A DNA stretch of 64,000 nt from Streptomyces sp. CB01201 (GTDB lineage Bacteria; Actinomycetota; Actinomycetes; Streptomycetales; Streptomycetaceae), in NCBI RefSeq assembly GCF_002803085.1, contig NZ_NNBJ01000030.1:1-64000 (forward strand). The letters are read 5' to 3'. The notes beneath the pieces were generated by a model. That model had not been told where the DNA came from, did not search any database, and was given only the letters and a program-made list of their open reading frames with translations. Positions 55,657-64,000 of this stretch are shown here, piece after piece; within the stretch, counting starts at the first letter, position 1; every line of letters starts with the position of its first letter. The position numbers and the translations under genes are program-made.

Positions 55657-56010
55657 ATGCACGATCGTGTCGCTGAACTGGCCGGTCTCCGGGTGGAGCT
55701 GGCCGTGTGTGAGAACGGGCCGCGCGAGTCGCGGCGTAAGAAGACCGACGAGGTTCAGGAGCAGATCGACCGCGTGCGCGGCGAGCTGTCCGCCGAGGCC
55801 GAGGGGCTCGAAGAGCGGGCAAGGGTCCTGGGCGAAAGCGGGCAGGACGTTCCGGCCGCCGAGGCTGCCGTGGAGGCGCGCCGCATCCGCGCATCCCTCG
55901 GCGAGGACGCCCCGGAGCCGGCCGAGACCCGCAGGCGCGCAGGCTCGGGCGGAAAGCGCAACGCCGTGGCCCCCAAGGCCCCCGAGAACACCGAGGGGGG
56001 CGGTTCCTGA
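55657..56010 (+). CDS. Hypothetical coiled-coil phage protein
   Basis: A 117-residue protein with a coiled-coil first half (RRKKTDEVQEQIDRVRGELSAEAEGLEERARVLG) and a basic, Gly/Pro-rich tail. Proteins like this sit between capsid and connector in actinophages. ATG 55657 has AGGAG 8 bases upstream. The stop overlaps the next ATG. Confidence 0.6.
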   Translation: MHDRVAELAGLRVELAVCENGPRESRRKKTDEVQEQIDRVRGELSAEAEGLEERARVLGESGQDVPAAEAAVEARRIRASLGEDAPEPAETRRRAGSGGKRNAVAPKAPENTEGGGS

Positions 56011-56579
56011 TGCCGCTGACCAACGGCCGCTACCCGGCCAAGAATCCCCAGTGGATGGCCGCAGGTCAGCCGTCCGGGACCTACCGCACCAACCTGGAAC
56101 GGGCCCTGGTCGTCTCCGACTTCGCGGCACTGACCACGCAGGTCATGCAGTCCACCCTGGTCTACCTCCAGGCCGGCGACCTGGTCACGAACCTCACGTT
56201 CAAGTCCGGGGCGACGGCGGCGGCAACACCCACGAACTGGTGGTTCGCCCTGTACAGCGACGACGCGACGCCGGTCCTGCTTGCGCAGTCCGCAGACCAG
56301 ACCACCGGGGCGTGGGCGGCGAACACCGCCAAGACGCTCGCCTTGTCCAGCCCCGTCAACATCCCCCGCTCGGGGCTGTATTCGGCGGCCGTCATGGTCA
56401 AGGCGGGCACCACACCGAGCCTCCTCGGCGCCGGCACGATCCTGGGCGCCGTATCCGGGTTCGTCGCGAGCGACATGGTGCTGGCACAGAACTCCGGGGC
56501 CTCACTCGTCGCGACCGCACCGTCCACGATCACGGGCGGCTCCGCGATCGGGTTCGTGCCGCGCGTCGTCGCTACCTGA
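56010..56579 (+). CDS. Putative head decoration or structural protein
   Basis: A 189-residue beta-rich protein with Gly/Ala/Thr-rich strands (NLTFKSGATAAATPTNWWFALYSDDATPVLLAQSAD, SLLGAGTILGAVSGFVASD, STITGGSAIGFVPRVVAT). Its position after the capsid suggests a capsid-surface or fibre-like structural role. No motif is decisive. It starts in TGATG with the preceding stop. Confidence 0.55.
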   Translation: MPLTNGRYPAKNPQWMAAGQPSGTYRTNLERALVVSDFAALTTQVMQSTLVYLQAGDLVTNLTFKSGATAAATPTNWWFALYSDDATPVLLAQSADQTTGAWAANTAKTLALSSPVNIPRSGLYSAAVMVKAGTTPSLLGAGTILGAVSGFVASDMVLAQNSGASLVATAPSTITGGSAIGFVPRVVAT

Positions 56580-56592
56580 GGGGTGGGGCGCC

Positions 56593-57480
56593 GTGCCGTT
56601 GATCTACTACACCGGTCAGGACATCGGCCTGACGACAACGGTGGTCGACGACACCGGCGCCCCAGCGGCTGGGACGCCGACCGTCACGCTCACCGTTACC
56701 GATCCCGCCGGGACCATCACCACGCCGGCGACCGCGGCGGGCGGCTCCGGGGTGTACACGGCGGTCGTCCCGGCCGCCGCTACCGCCGGCGTGTGGCTGT
56801 ACCGCTGGGTCGCCAACGGGACTGGCATCGGCTTCGTCGACGAAGGCCAGTTCAGCGTGCGGCCCCTCGGGGTGGAGCAGCTGGTCGACCTCGCGTCGGT
56901 CAAGGCCCACCTGAACATGAACCCGGACGACCACCGCCAGGACGACGAGCTGCAAGGGTTCATCCTCGCGGCCGCCGACCTCGCCAGGGACGTGGTGGGC
57001 CCAGTCCTGCCCGAGACTCACACCGAGTGGCACAACGGCGGCACGGCAACGCTCAGCCTCGACTGGCAGCCCGTCGCGTCCGTCCTGTCCGTCACCGAGT
57101 ACGTTGCCGCCTCCAGCTGGCTGCTCACTGAACAGCCGCTGGGGACCTCGACGGACGCCTACGGCTACACCGTGGACCTTGTTCGCGGGCAGATCACCCG
57201 CCGCGCGACGGGCGGCGCCGTCTGCTTCCCGCACGGCATCAAGAACGTCAAGGTCGTCTACACGGCGGGGCGTTCGGGTGCGGTGCCGTGGAGCGTGCGC
57301 CTGGGAACGCTGGAGCTGATCCGGCACCTGTGGCAGCTCACCCAGCAGGGCGGCCGTACCCGGTTCGGCGGGAACGCTCTCGACGGCGCCGACGGCATCG
57401 GCGTACCGACCGGGTTCGCCCTTCCCCAGCGGGTCATCGAGCTGTGGGCGCCGCACCGAAGGGGGCCTGGCATCGCATGA
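56593..57480 (+). CDS. Ig-like plus head-tail connector protein
   Basis: A 295-residue protein. Residues 1-100 look like an Ig-like or carbohydrate-binding beta domain (QDIGLTTTVVDDTGAPAAGTPTVTLTVTDPAG, WLYRWVANGTGIGF). Residues 100-295 match the phage gp6-like head-tail connector (LVDLASVKAHLNMNPDDHRQDDELQGFILAAADLARDVVG, VRLGTLELIRHLWQLTQQGG). GTG 56593 has GGGGTGGGG upstream. A fused Ig-like domain on a connector is uncommon. Confidence 0.75.
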   Translation: MPLIYYTGQDIGLTTTVVDDTGAPAAGTPTVTLTVTDPAGTITTPATAAGGSGVYTAVVPAAATAGVWLYRWVANGTGIGFVDEGQFSVRPLGVEQLVDLASVKAHLNMNPDDHRQDDELQGFILAAADLARDVVGPVLPETHTEWHNGGTATLSLDWQPVASVLSVTEYVAASSWLLTEQPLGTSTDAYGYTVDLVRGQITRRATGGAVCFPHGIKNVKVVYTAGRSGAVPWSVRLGTLELIRHLWQLTQQGGRTRFGGNALDGADGIGVPTGFALPQRVIELWAPHRRGPGIA

Positions 57481-57944
57481 CCATTCCCTCATCGAGCGCG
57501 CCGGCGGTGCGCCGTTACCTGCACGACCAGTGCTCTGCCCAGCTCGCGGCGGACCCGCTGAACAAGCGGGTGTCGTTGCTGGTCTGCTACGACGACCCGG
57601 GCCCGAACGAGCCCGGCGACATCGTCTCCATCGGCAGGATCGCCCGCACGATCAACCCGAACAGCCTGGTCGGCTCTGGCGGGGCGGGCTGGCTCGAAGA
57701 GCAGTACACGGTGACCGTCACCATCGACCTGTTCCGCGGCGACGACAACGCCCAGGCCATCTTCGAGCGCGCGGCGCTCCTCGTGGACCAGGTGTGCGCG
57801 ATCGTCCGCACCGACCCGTCCCTCGGCGGCCTGGTGCTGGAGTCCCGGCCCGTCTCCTCCGAGATCGAAGGCGAATGGGACGGCGAGAACCAGGGCCGCC
57901 ACGTCTTGGCCACCCTCGAAATCCACTGCTACCAGCGCACCTAG
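57477..57944 (+). CDS. Tail terminator-like protein
   Basis: A 155-residue alpha/beta protein (SAPAVRRYLHDQCSAQLAADPLNKRVSLLVCYDDPGPNEPGD, EQYTVTVTIDLFRGDDNAQAIFERAALLVDQVCAIVRTD, HVLATLEIHCYQ). Its place and pattern fit the tail-completion or terminator protein that caps the tail tube. ATG 57477 overlaps the previous stop. Confidence 0.65.
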   Translation: MTIPSSSAPAVRRYLHDQCSAQLAADPLNKRVSLLVCYDDPGPNEPGDIVSIGRIARTINPNSLVGSGGAGWLEEQYTVTVTIDLFRGDDNAQAIFERAALLVDQVCAIVRTDPSLGGLVLESRPVSSEIEGEWDGENQGRHVLATLEIHCYQRT

Positions 57945-57953
57945 GAGGCCGGC

Positions 57954-58121
57954 GTGGCCGCGTACACCTACCGGGGCACGGAACCCCGCTACTACCCGGG
58001 CCTCGGCATCGAGGCCGTACCCGGCCTGTCGGCCGACCTCGACGAAGACCCCGGAGACGGCCGCTGGCAGCCGACCCGGCCCAAGGGCGTGGCCAAGCCC
58101 GCCACGAAGGATGGTGAGTGA
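57954..58121 (+). CDS. Small hypothetical protein in tail block
   Basis: A 55-residue ORF from GTG 57954 (AGGAGG 7 bases upstream) to the TGA at 58119-58121, which overlaps the next ATG. It has a Tyr-rich start (Y-T-Y-R-G-T-E-P-R-Y-Y-P-G-L-G) and an acidic middle. Small proteins beginning in this way precede tail-tube genes in several actinophages, from memory. Function unknown. Confidence 0.65.
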   Translation: MAAYTYRGTEPRYYPGLGIEAVPGLSADLDEDPGDGRWQPTRPKGVAKPATKDGE

Positions 58122-59086
58122 TGCCCCAGCCCACATTCCGCAGCTTCCTCGGGATCGCGAAGGAGACCACGTTCGGCACGGCCGTGGCCGCCACGAACTT
58201 CATCCCCGTGAAGTCGATGAAGCCGAAGGACAAGCAGACCCTGCTCGACGACGCGGGCATGCGCGGCTCGATGGTCGACTCCTACGGGAAGATCTCCGGC
58301 CCGCTCACCAGTGAGTACGACTTCGACGGGGACGTCTTCCCCGACACCGTGGGCTTCCCGCTCGCGGGTGTCCTCGGCGACGTGACGACGACCGGCGCCT
58401 CCGCGCCGTACACGCACGCCATGGCCGTCCTGAACACCGGCACGGGCCAGCCGCCGTCCTACACGCTCTCGGACTACTACACGATCACCACCCGCCAGTA
58501 CGCGGGCGCGAAGATCTCGGAGGTGGGCCTGAAGTTCTCCGGCGACGGCCTGCTGACCTACAGCGCGAAGGCCGTAGCGCTCGGCTCTGCCCCGGCGTCG
58601 GCGCCGACCCCTTCGTACACGGCGGTCCCGCCGATTGCCGGCTGGGTCGGTGCGGTCACGATCGGCGGCTCGGCCTCGACGATCCTCATCGACGGCGAGT
58701 GCAGCATCAAGCGCCCGGTCGACGTGATCCACACCGTGGACGGCACGGCGGCGCCCTATGCCCTGTGGTCGGGCGCGGTCTCGGTCAACGGCAAGCTGAC
58801 GCTCGTCATGGAGGACGACACCCAGCTCCTGAACTACCTGAACAACTCTCAGCCGTCCCTGGACATCAACTACAGCCAGGGCGCGGCGGCCGCGTTGGTG
58901 CAGGTGAAGCTCCACATGACCAAGTGTGCTTTCACCGACGCCGAGATCGACCGCGGCAAGGACTACATCGCCCTGTCCGTGAACTACGAGGCGGTCGCCA
59001 ACACCACCGACGTCGGCGGCAGCGGCGGCTACTCGCCGATCAAGGTCACCCTCCAGAACGCACTCGCCACGGGGACGTACAAGTGA
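58121..59086 (+). CDS. Major tail tube protein
   Basis: A 321-residue protein. Typical for actinophage tail tubes: RSFLGIAKETTFGTAVAATNFIPVKSMKPKDKQTLLDDAGMRGSMVDSYGKI, repeated beta strands, and a middle region with an Ig-like fold. It would polymerise as the inner tube of a long non-contractile tail, given the absence of a sheath gene. ATG 58121 is preferred (GTG 58118 possible). It overlaps the downstream chaperone gene by 4 bp. Confidence 0.88.
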   Translation: MPQPTFRSFLGIAKETTFGTAVAATNFIPVKSMKPKDKQTLLDDAGMRGSMVDSYGKISGPLTSEYDFDGDVFPDTVGFPLAGVLGDVTTTGASAPYTHAMAVLNTGTGQPPSYTLSDYYTITTRQYAGAKISEVGLKFSGDGLLTYSAKAVALGSAPASAPTPSYTAVPPIAGWVGAVTIGGSASTILIDGECSIKRPVDVIHTVDGTAAPYALWSGAVSVNGKLTLVMEDDTQLLNYLNNSQPSLDINYSQGAAAALVQVKLHMTKCAFTDAEIDRGKDYIALSVNYEAVANTTDVGGSGGYSPIKVTLQNALATGTYK

Positions 59087-59538
59087 CAGACCTCGACATC
59101 ACGCAGGCCAACCGCGTCCCGCTGCCTGGCGGGTGGGCCGACCTGCGGCCCGTCTGCGACATCACCGAGCGGATGCGGCGCCCGATCAAGAAGCTCTCGG
59201 CCAAGCTCAGCAGCTACCCGACGTTCATGGCTGCGATCGCCGAGGCCAAGGAGTCCAGCGCCGACGGCTCCGAGCTCACGCCCGAGGAGGAACTGAAGAT
59301 CGCGGCAGCCATGGGCGATGCGTTCGACGTCCTCGAAGAGCTCCAGGACCAGTTGGTGGTCGCTGCCGTGCGCGGCTGGTCGTGGGACTTCCCCGTCGAA
59401 GCCGATCTGGTGCTGGATCTGCCCGCCCCGGCCCTGGACGCGCTGCGTAAGGCCGTCTCTCCGTACCAGGGCGCCCTCAACCCGAACTTCGACCCCGACC
59501 CCGACCCGGCGTCCCCTACCGAGCCCTCCAGCGTCTGA
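59083..59538 (+). CDS. Tail assembly chaperone (gpG-like)
   Basis: A 151-residue helical protein (DITERMRRPIKKLSAKLSSYPTFMAAIAEAKE, EEELKIAAAMGDAFDVLEELQDQLVVAAVRGWSWD). Position between tail tube and tape measure is that of lambda G. The reading frame ends at 59538 just after a run of Asp-Pro codons (GACCCC repeats), where a -1 shift would join the downstream frame. GTG 59083 overlaps the tail tube stop. Confidence 0.85.
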   Translation: MTDLDITQANRVPLPGGWADLRPVCDITERMRRPIKKLSAKLSSYPTFMAAIAEAKESSADGSELTPEEELKIAAAMGDAFDVLEELQDQLVVAAVRGWSWDFPVEADLVLDLPAPALDALRKAVSPYQGALNPNFDPDPDPASPTEPSSV

Positions 59539-59744
59539 GGGGCCAGCTGGAGGGGGCGTTCGAGTACGACCCGGTAGATCTTCCTGCCGAGGAGTACCGC
59601 ACATGGCAACTGTGCACGATGCTCCACTGCACGCCGAACGACCTCGACGACCAGTCGGCGGTCCAACTCGACTGGCTGCTCGCCGTGGACCACACCGTCG
59701 CCAGGCTGCGCGCGGATCAAGAGAGGCGGGCGGCCAATGGGTGA
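59451..59744 (+). CDS. Chaperone frameshift extension (gpT-like), no own start
   Basis: In the -1 frame relative to the chaperone the DNA is open from 59451 to the stop at 59742-59744. It encodes P-Y-R-A-L-Q-R-L-R-G-Q-L-E-G-A-F-E-Y-D-P, then W-Q-L-C and D-W-L-L-A-V-D-H-T-V-A-R-L-R. This matches the C-terminal part of G-T fusion chaperones. It has no ribosome site, so it should be reached by -1 slippage of Pro-tRNA at C-CCC near 59493-59502. The stop overlaps the next ATG by 8 bp. The shift site is inferred. Confidence 0.7.
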   Translation, partial: GRLSVPGRPQPELRPRPRPGVPYRALQRLRGQLEGAFEYDPVDLPAEEYRTWQLCTMLHCTPNDLDDQSAVQLDWLLAVDHTVARLRADQERRAANG

Positions 59745-60213
59745 GCTGGGCATCGTTGTACGCGGGGCGAAGGACTGCGAGGCGGCCCTGACCGCGATGG
59801 ACGCCCGTATCAACGTGGCGACTCTGAAGGCCCTGAAGGCCTCGCAGACGGCTGCGAAGGCGGCCGTGAAGTCGGCCATGCGCGGCCGGCCGAGATGGGA
59901 TCACCGCGGCAAGTCGAAACGCACTGGCCCGGACGTCAGCCTGCACCTGACGCCCCACCACGTCTCGAAGGGCGGCGGCCCGGGCAAGCTGACCGGCCGC
60001 CTGTATGGAGCGGTCGGCGTCGTCAAGCGCCCGAAGCCTCTGCCCGAGGGCGGCTTTAAGGGCGGCGTCGGATGCGGCGGCAAAGACAGCGTGACGAACA
60101 ACTACCGCACCGTCATTGAAGCCCAGTACCCGTACATGAAGCCCGGCATCAAGAAGGCCGAGCCGAAGATGGCCGTGGTCTGGCAGGCGGCTTGGGCGAA
60201 GGCGATCCGCTAA
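59737..60213 (+). CDS. HK97 gp10-like tail-completion protein
   Basis: A 158-residue basic protein (LGIVVRGAKDCEAALTAMDARINVATLKALKASQTAAKAAVKSAMRGRP), then a Gly-rich region (GGGPGKLTGRLYGAVGVVKRPKPLPEGG) and YPYMKPGIKKAEPKM. The order matches minor tail or connector proteins of the gp10 family. The 8-bp overlap with the preceding frame supports coupling. Confidence 0.7.
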   Translation: MGELGIVVRGAKDCEAALTAMDARINVATLKALKASQTAAKAAVKSAMRGRPRWDHRGKSKRTGPDVSLHLTPHHVSKGGGPGKLTGRLYGAVGVVKRPKPLPEGGFKGGVGCGGKDSVTNNYRTVIEAQYPYMKPGIKKAEPKMAVVWQAAWAKAIR

Positions 60214-60247
60214 CCGAAGAGCAGCACTGACCACGGGAGGTGATCCC

Positions 60248-62833
60248 GTGGGCGCACTGCCTCCGGTGTTCGTGGAGTTCGTCGGCAGCTTCGCCGGAGT
60301 CAAGGCCGCAGCGACTGGGGTCAAAACCCAGATCGCCGAGGTCGACGCGGCCGGTGCCGGCGCTTTCGCCAAGACCGGAATGATGGGCAAGGCCGCTCTC
60401 CTCGGCCTCGGCGTGGCCGCCGGGCTGGCCGCGAAGAAGACCGTCGAAATGGCGGGCGACTTTCAGGTCCAGATGACCCGAGTCCGCACGGGTGCGGGCG
60501 AAGCCGCCTCCAACATGAAGATGGTCGGCGACGGCGTCCTGGCCATGGCTGGCCAGGTCGGGCAGTCCACGTCAGAACTGACGGCTGGCCTCTACATGGT
60601 GGAGTCCGCGGGCTACCACGGCGCCGACGCCCTGAAGGTGCTCCAAGTCTCCGCCGAGGGCGCCAAGGTCGGCGCGGCCGACCTGCACACCACCACGGAC
60701 GCGGTCACCACCGCGATGAACGCGTACAAGATGAGCTCCGGTGACGCCACCACCGCGATGAACTCCCTGATCGCGACGGAGGCCGAGGGCAAGACCAACC
60801 TCGAAGCCCTCGCCGGGTCGATGTCGTCGATCCTGCCCGTCGCCGCGGCGGCCGGGGTGCGCCTGAACGAGGTCATGGGCGCGATGGCCACCATGACCGC
60901 CCAGGGCACTCCGGCCGCGGTCGCCGCGACGTACCTGCGGCAGACGATCGGCCAGCTCTCCAACGTCCTGCCGAAAGCGGCGACAACGATGAAGGGGCTC
61001 GGCCTCAACGCCATCGACGTCGAGAAGGAGCTGGGCTCCCAGGGCCTCGCGGCGACTCTGACGACGCTGACCGACGCGATCAAGAACAAGATGGGCCCGA
61101 GCGGCACCGTCCTGATCGACACGTTGCAGAAGGCCAGCTCGAACAGCAAGGACTTCGAGGGCCAGCTCAACAAGCTCGGCGGCTCCCAGAAGACCTACAT
61201 CGGCGCGTTGGCCACCATGGTCGGCGGCACCAAGTCGATGATGGGCGCCCTTCAGCTGACCGGGCCGCACATGGCCACGTTCCAGGCGAACATCAAGGGC
61301 GTCGACGAGCACGTCAAAGCCGGCGGCAAGAGCGTCGAGGGCTGGGCCGACGTCCAGAAGAACTTCAACCAGAAGATCGCCGAGGGCAAGGCCTCCATGG
61401 AGGCCATGGGCATCCAGATCGGCCAAGTCCTCATGCCCTACGTGCAGACCCTCATCGGGCTACTGGCGACGGGCGCCGCCTGGCTGGCCAAGCACTCCCT
61501 CGCGGCGAAGATCGCGGCCGGGCTGATCGGCGGGATCCTGGTCGCCTCGATCGTCGCGGCGACCGTGGCCCTGTACGGATTCATCACCTCCGCCGCCGTC
61601 CTCGAAGCACTCCCGATGGTCGCCCTGATCACGGGCATCATCATCGTGATCGTCCTGCTCGCCACCCACTGGCGCCAGGTGTGGAACGTCATCAAGTCCG
61701 TCGCGGAGACCGTCGGGCATGCCCTGACGTCGGTCTGGCAGTCGATCGCGAGCACGGCGACGTCGATCTGGCACGGCATCACCGGCATGGTGATGAGCGT
61801 CTGGAACGCCATCGCGGGGTTCTTCATGTCGGCGTGGCACCGCGTTGTCGATCCGCTGGTCGCGGGATGGAACTTCCTGTGGGGGATCACGCAAACGGTA
61901 TGGAACGCGATCTCCGGATTCTTCCGCAAGTGGTGGCCACTCTTGTTCGTGATCTTCATGCCGTTTGTCGCGCTGCTCGTCGCGATCTGGAACCATTTCC
62001 ACACGCAGATCATCGGCACGGCCATCTCGGTCTGGAACGCGGTCTCCGCGTTCTTCACGACGGTCTGGAATGGAATCAAGGCCGTCGCCTCCGCCGTCTG
62101 GTCGGTCATCCACGCCGTGATCATTGATCCGATCACGGAGGTCTGGACCGATGTAAAGATCATTTGGACAGCGTTGGGGATCTACCTCAGCCAGAAGTGG
62201 ACAGCGATCAAGGCCGTCGCCTCGGTTCTGTGGAACGCGATCAAGTCCAGCATGATCACACCGATTCAGGGCGCACTCTCCACCATCATGAGCGTGGTCA
62301 GCCGCATCGCCTCGGCTATCTCCAACGGGCTCCGCTCCGCCTGGAACGCCGTCAAGGGCGTGGGCAGTTGGTTTCTGTCCATCGGCTCGGACATCGTCCA
62401 CGGCATCATCCAGGGCGTAGAGAACGCGGGCGGCGGGCTCCTCGACAAGCTGAAGAACCTCGCCGGGGACGCCCTCAGCTCCGCCAAGAGCTTCCTCGGC
62501 ATCAACTCGCCAAGCCGGGTGTTCGCGGACCATGTCGGCGCGGCGATCCCCGAAGGTATCGCCAAGGGCGTTGTGGACAACACGCATCTTGCTGTGCGCT
62601 CGGTCGTCGGCATGTCCGGAACGCTCGCAAGCCAGCGCGTGGGCATGCCCTCTCTGGCGATGGCGGGCGCGGGCGGCGGCTTCGGGCCCGCGCCGGGCGG
62701 GGGCACGGTGACCGTGCACCTGCACGTCCAGGGCTCGATCCTCACCGACAAGGATCTCCAGGACGAACTCCAGCGGCAGTTCCTCCAGCGCGGATCCATT
62801 CAGGCGCAGACCTACCAGCCCTTCCGGAGGTGA
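60248..62833 (+). CDS. Tail tape measure protein
   Basis: An 861-residue protein. The N-terminal part has the TP901-type tape measure region (MAGDFQVQMTRVRTGAGEAASNMKMVGDGVLAMAGQVGQS, TTTDAVTTAMNAYKMSSGDATTAMNSL). Hydrophobic segments lie at about 425-475 (IAAGLIGGILVASIVAATVALYGFI, VALITGIIIVIVLLATHW). From about 480 to 640 come Trp-rich 11-residue-spaced helices (SVWQSIASTATSIWHGITGMVMSVWNAI). Length predicts a tail of roughly 130 nm. GTG 60248 follows GGGAGG. Confidence 0.93.
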   Translation: MGALPPVFVEFVGSFAGVKAAATGVKTQIAEVDAAGAGAFAKTGMMGKAALLGLGVAAGLAAKKTVEMAGDFQVQMTRVRTGAGEAASNMKMVGDGVLAMAGQVGQSTSELTAGLYMVESAGYHGADALKVLQVSAEGAKVGAADLHTTTDAVTTAMNAYKMSSGDATTAMNSLIATEAEGKTNLEALAGSMSSILPVAAAAGVRLNEVMGAMATMTAQGTPAAVAATYLRQTIGQLSNVLPKAATTMKGLGLNAIDVEKELGSQGLAATLTTLTDAIKNKMGPSGTVLIDTLQKASSNSKDFEGQLNKLGGSQKTYIGALATMVGGTKSMMGALQLTGPHMATFQANIKGVDEHVKAGGKSVEGWADVQKNFNQKIAEGKASMEAMGIQIGQVLMPYVQTLIGLLATGAAWLAKHSLAAKIAAGLIGGILVASIVAATVALYGFITSAAVLEALPMVALITGIIIVIVLLATHWRQVWNVIKSVAETVGHALTSVWQSIASTATSIWHGITGMVMSVWNAIAGFFMSAWHRVVDPLVAGWNFLWGITQTVWNAISGFFRKWWPLLFVIFMPFVALLVAIWNHFHTQIIGTAISVWNAVSAFFTTVWNGIKAVASAVWSVIHAVIIDPITEVWTDVKIIWTALGIYLSQKWTAIKAVASVLWNAIKSSMITPIQGALSTIMSVVSRIASAISNGLRSAWNAVKGVGSWFLSIGSDIVHGIIQGVENAGGGLLDKLKNLAGDALSSAKSFLGINSPSRVFADHVGAAIPEGIAKGVVDNTHLAVRSVVGMSGTLASQRVGMPSLAMAGAGGGFGPAPGGGTVTVHLHVQGSILTDKDLQDELQRQFLQRGSIQAQTYQPFRR

Positions 62834-62835
62834 CC

Positions 62836-64000
62836 GTGGCCCTCAACCAGAACTGGCCCGTGATCGAGGAGGCGTGGGGGCCGTACTGGAACGCCACCAC
62901 GGCCTTGACCCCGGTGGACCGGTTCGTCGAGGTCACGCCCACCACCACCAGCAAAAGCGACAGTAAGCGGGGGCGGCAGTACGAGCTGGACCAGATCCAG
63001 CCCGGCACCGCCTCCACCGTCCTGTCCAACCCGACCGGCACCCTCGACCCGGCGAACTCGGCGAGTCCGTTCTACGGGAAGATCGCGCCGTTCCAGCCGG
63101 TGCGCCGCCGCGCGATGTGGCCGCCGTCCATCAACCTGTTGTCGCAGATCATGGCGACGGGCGGAGACCTCGGCGGCTACGCCGTTGGCGCCAGCGTCCT
63201 GGGCGCGGACATCTTCAGCGACACCGACCCCTCAAGCTCCGGCATCGTCGCCGCCTCTGCCACGGCCTTCCAGGGCGCCAACGTCTTGCAGTTCTCCGTG
63301 CCAAGCGGCTCAGCCACGAACGCACGGATCTGCTACACCCCGGAGACCGCGGCACAGCCCGGCCAGACGTACACCGTGCAAATGCGCATCCGGAACATCA
63401 CGCCCGGCACGACGCTCCAGGTCAAGGGCAGTCAGGGCTGGTACCTGACACCGCTCGCCTCGACCACCACATTCGCCTACGGCTCGGCCGTCACGCTCAC
63501 CGGCTCGGCCACCGCGGCATGGACGCAGATCACCGCGACCGCAACCTGCCCGGCCGGCGCGCTGGGCATGAACATCGGCGTGGCGGTCGCGGCGACCGCG
63601 GGCGCGGCCTGCACGATCCAGGTCGACGCCTGGCAGCTGGAGAAGGGCAGTTCAGCATCGGCGTGGGCGCAGCCTGGCGTCTGGTACCCGATGTACCTCG
63701 GGTACACCAACCAGTGGAAGCCCGCGTTCTCCGGCAACCAGTACTCGACGGTCACGCCCAACTCGGTGGATGCCCTCTCGCTGTTGTCGCAGTACATCCT
63801 CGACAATCCCCTGACCGAGGCGCTGACGGCGGCCGGCGCCCGCTTCGTGTACCGGCTCGACGAGGGTTCGGGCGCCACGCAGTTCGCCGACGCGACGGGC
63901 AACAACGGCGTCGTCGGCATCATCAACTCGAAGAATGGCGCGGGCTCCATCTCGCCGGGCACGCAGATTACGGCGACCGACCCGGTCAACGGCGTGTTCA
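62836..64000 (+). CDS. Minor tail protein, partial at window end
   Basis: Open from GTG 62836 (GGAGG 7 bases upstream, overlapping the tape measure stop region) to the last base, at least 388 residues, and cut by the window. The start is phage-tail-like (VIEEAWGPYWNATTALTPVDRFVEVTPTTTS). The middle is beta-rich (VQMRIRNITPGTTLQVKG, TQITATATCPAGALGMNIGV). Near the end is a LamG/concanavalin-like segment (RFVYRLDEGSGATQFADATGNNGVVG), often found in host-binding tail proteins. Distal tail or receptor-binding role is likely. Confidence 0.85.
   Translation, partial: MALNQNWPVIEEAWGPYWNATTALTPVDRFVEVTPTTTSKSDSKRGRQYELDQIQPGTASTVLSNPTGTLDPANSASPFYGKIAPFQPVRRRAMWPPSINLLSQIMATGGDLGGYAVGASVLGADIFSDTDPSSSGIVAASATAFQGANVLQFSVPSGSATNARICYTPETAAQPGQTYTVQMRIRNITPGTTLQVKGSQGWYLTPLASTTTFAYGSAVTLTGSATAAWTQITATATCPAGALGMNIGVAVAATAGAACTIQVDAWQLEKGSSASAWAQPGVWYPMYLGYTNQWKPAFSGNQYSTVTPNSVDALSLLSQYILDNPLTEALTAAGARFVYRLDEGSGATQFADATGNNGVVGIINSKNGAGSISPGTQITATDPVNGVF

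Overview
The window is a high-GC actinobacterial chromosome segment, almost certainly Streptomyces. Third codon positions are strongly GC, GTG starts are common, some genes look leaderless, and the regulators (SARP, TipA-like MerR, SpoIIE-type PP2C phosphatases, a membrane-anchored ECF sigma factor) are typical of the genus. A c-di-AMP riboswitch precedes a cell-wall peptidase. Copies of a short repeat built around GCGCAGTTCCCCGCGCCCC, which I remember from many Streptomyces genomes, sit between genes.

Positions 1-27.5 kb are core-like chromosome. In order they hold a divergent MarR/MFS pair, a PAS-PP2C-ATPase phosphatase, type II NADH dehydrogenase, a TetR regulator with an internal RxDG repeat, an ECF sigma factor fused to a zinc finger, membrane helices and an NPCBM-like domain, a large SARP/NB-ARC regulator, an asparagine-synthase/lasso-cyclase-like protein with an altered active site, an NsdA-like TPR regulator, L-2-hydroxyglutarate oxidase, trmB, a PrsW-family protease, an aldo/keto reductase, an M23 peptidase behind its riboswitch, a second PP2C phosphatase, a small lipoprotein and a TipA-like MerR regulator. 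The gaps carry repeat families, including a 57-bp monomer array arranged in 171-bp units.

Positions 27.6-35.4 kb, between tRNA-fMet and a tRNA-Lys 3' fragment, form an accessory stretch. It has a HAD-fold protein, small membrane or secreted proteins, a gene broken by an in-frame amber codon, an APH-like kinase, a GRDP-like protein, an XRE/TPR regulator and a protein resembling the C-terminal domain of ribosomal L7/L12.

Positions 35.4 kb to the window end are an integrated siphovirus-like prophage. A 47-bp tRNA-Lys(UUU) 3' fragment beside a tyrosine integrase marks one att site; the other end lies outside the window. The integrase and an XRE repressor-like gene run leftward. Everything else runs rightward: excisionase-like HTH genes, a Prim-Pol primase, a RepA-like helicase, SSB, many small overlapping early genes, a block of four membrane genes recalling the spread/transfer genes of actinomycete plasmids and AICEs, HNH endonuclease, terminases, portal, prohead protease, HK97 capsid, connectors, tail tube, tail-assembly chaperone with a probable -1 frameshift, tape measure, and a tail protein cut by the window end. 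Two small HTH genes each follow a perfect palindrome in their promoter regions, which suggests extra autoregulated switches. The combination of AICE-like replication and membrane genes with complete HK97 head and tail genes is the least ordinary large-scale feature.
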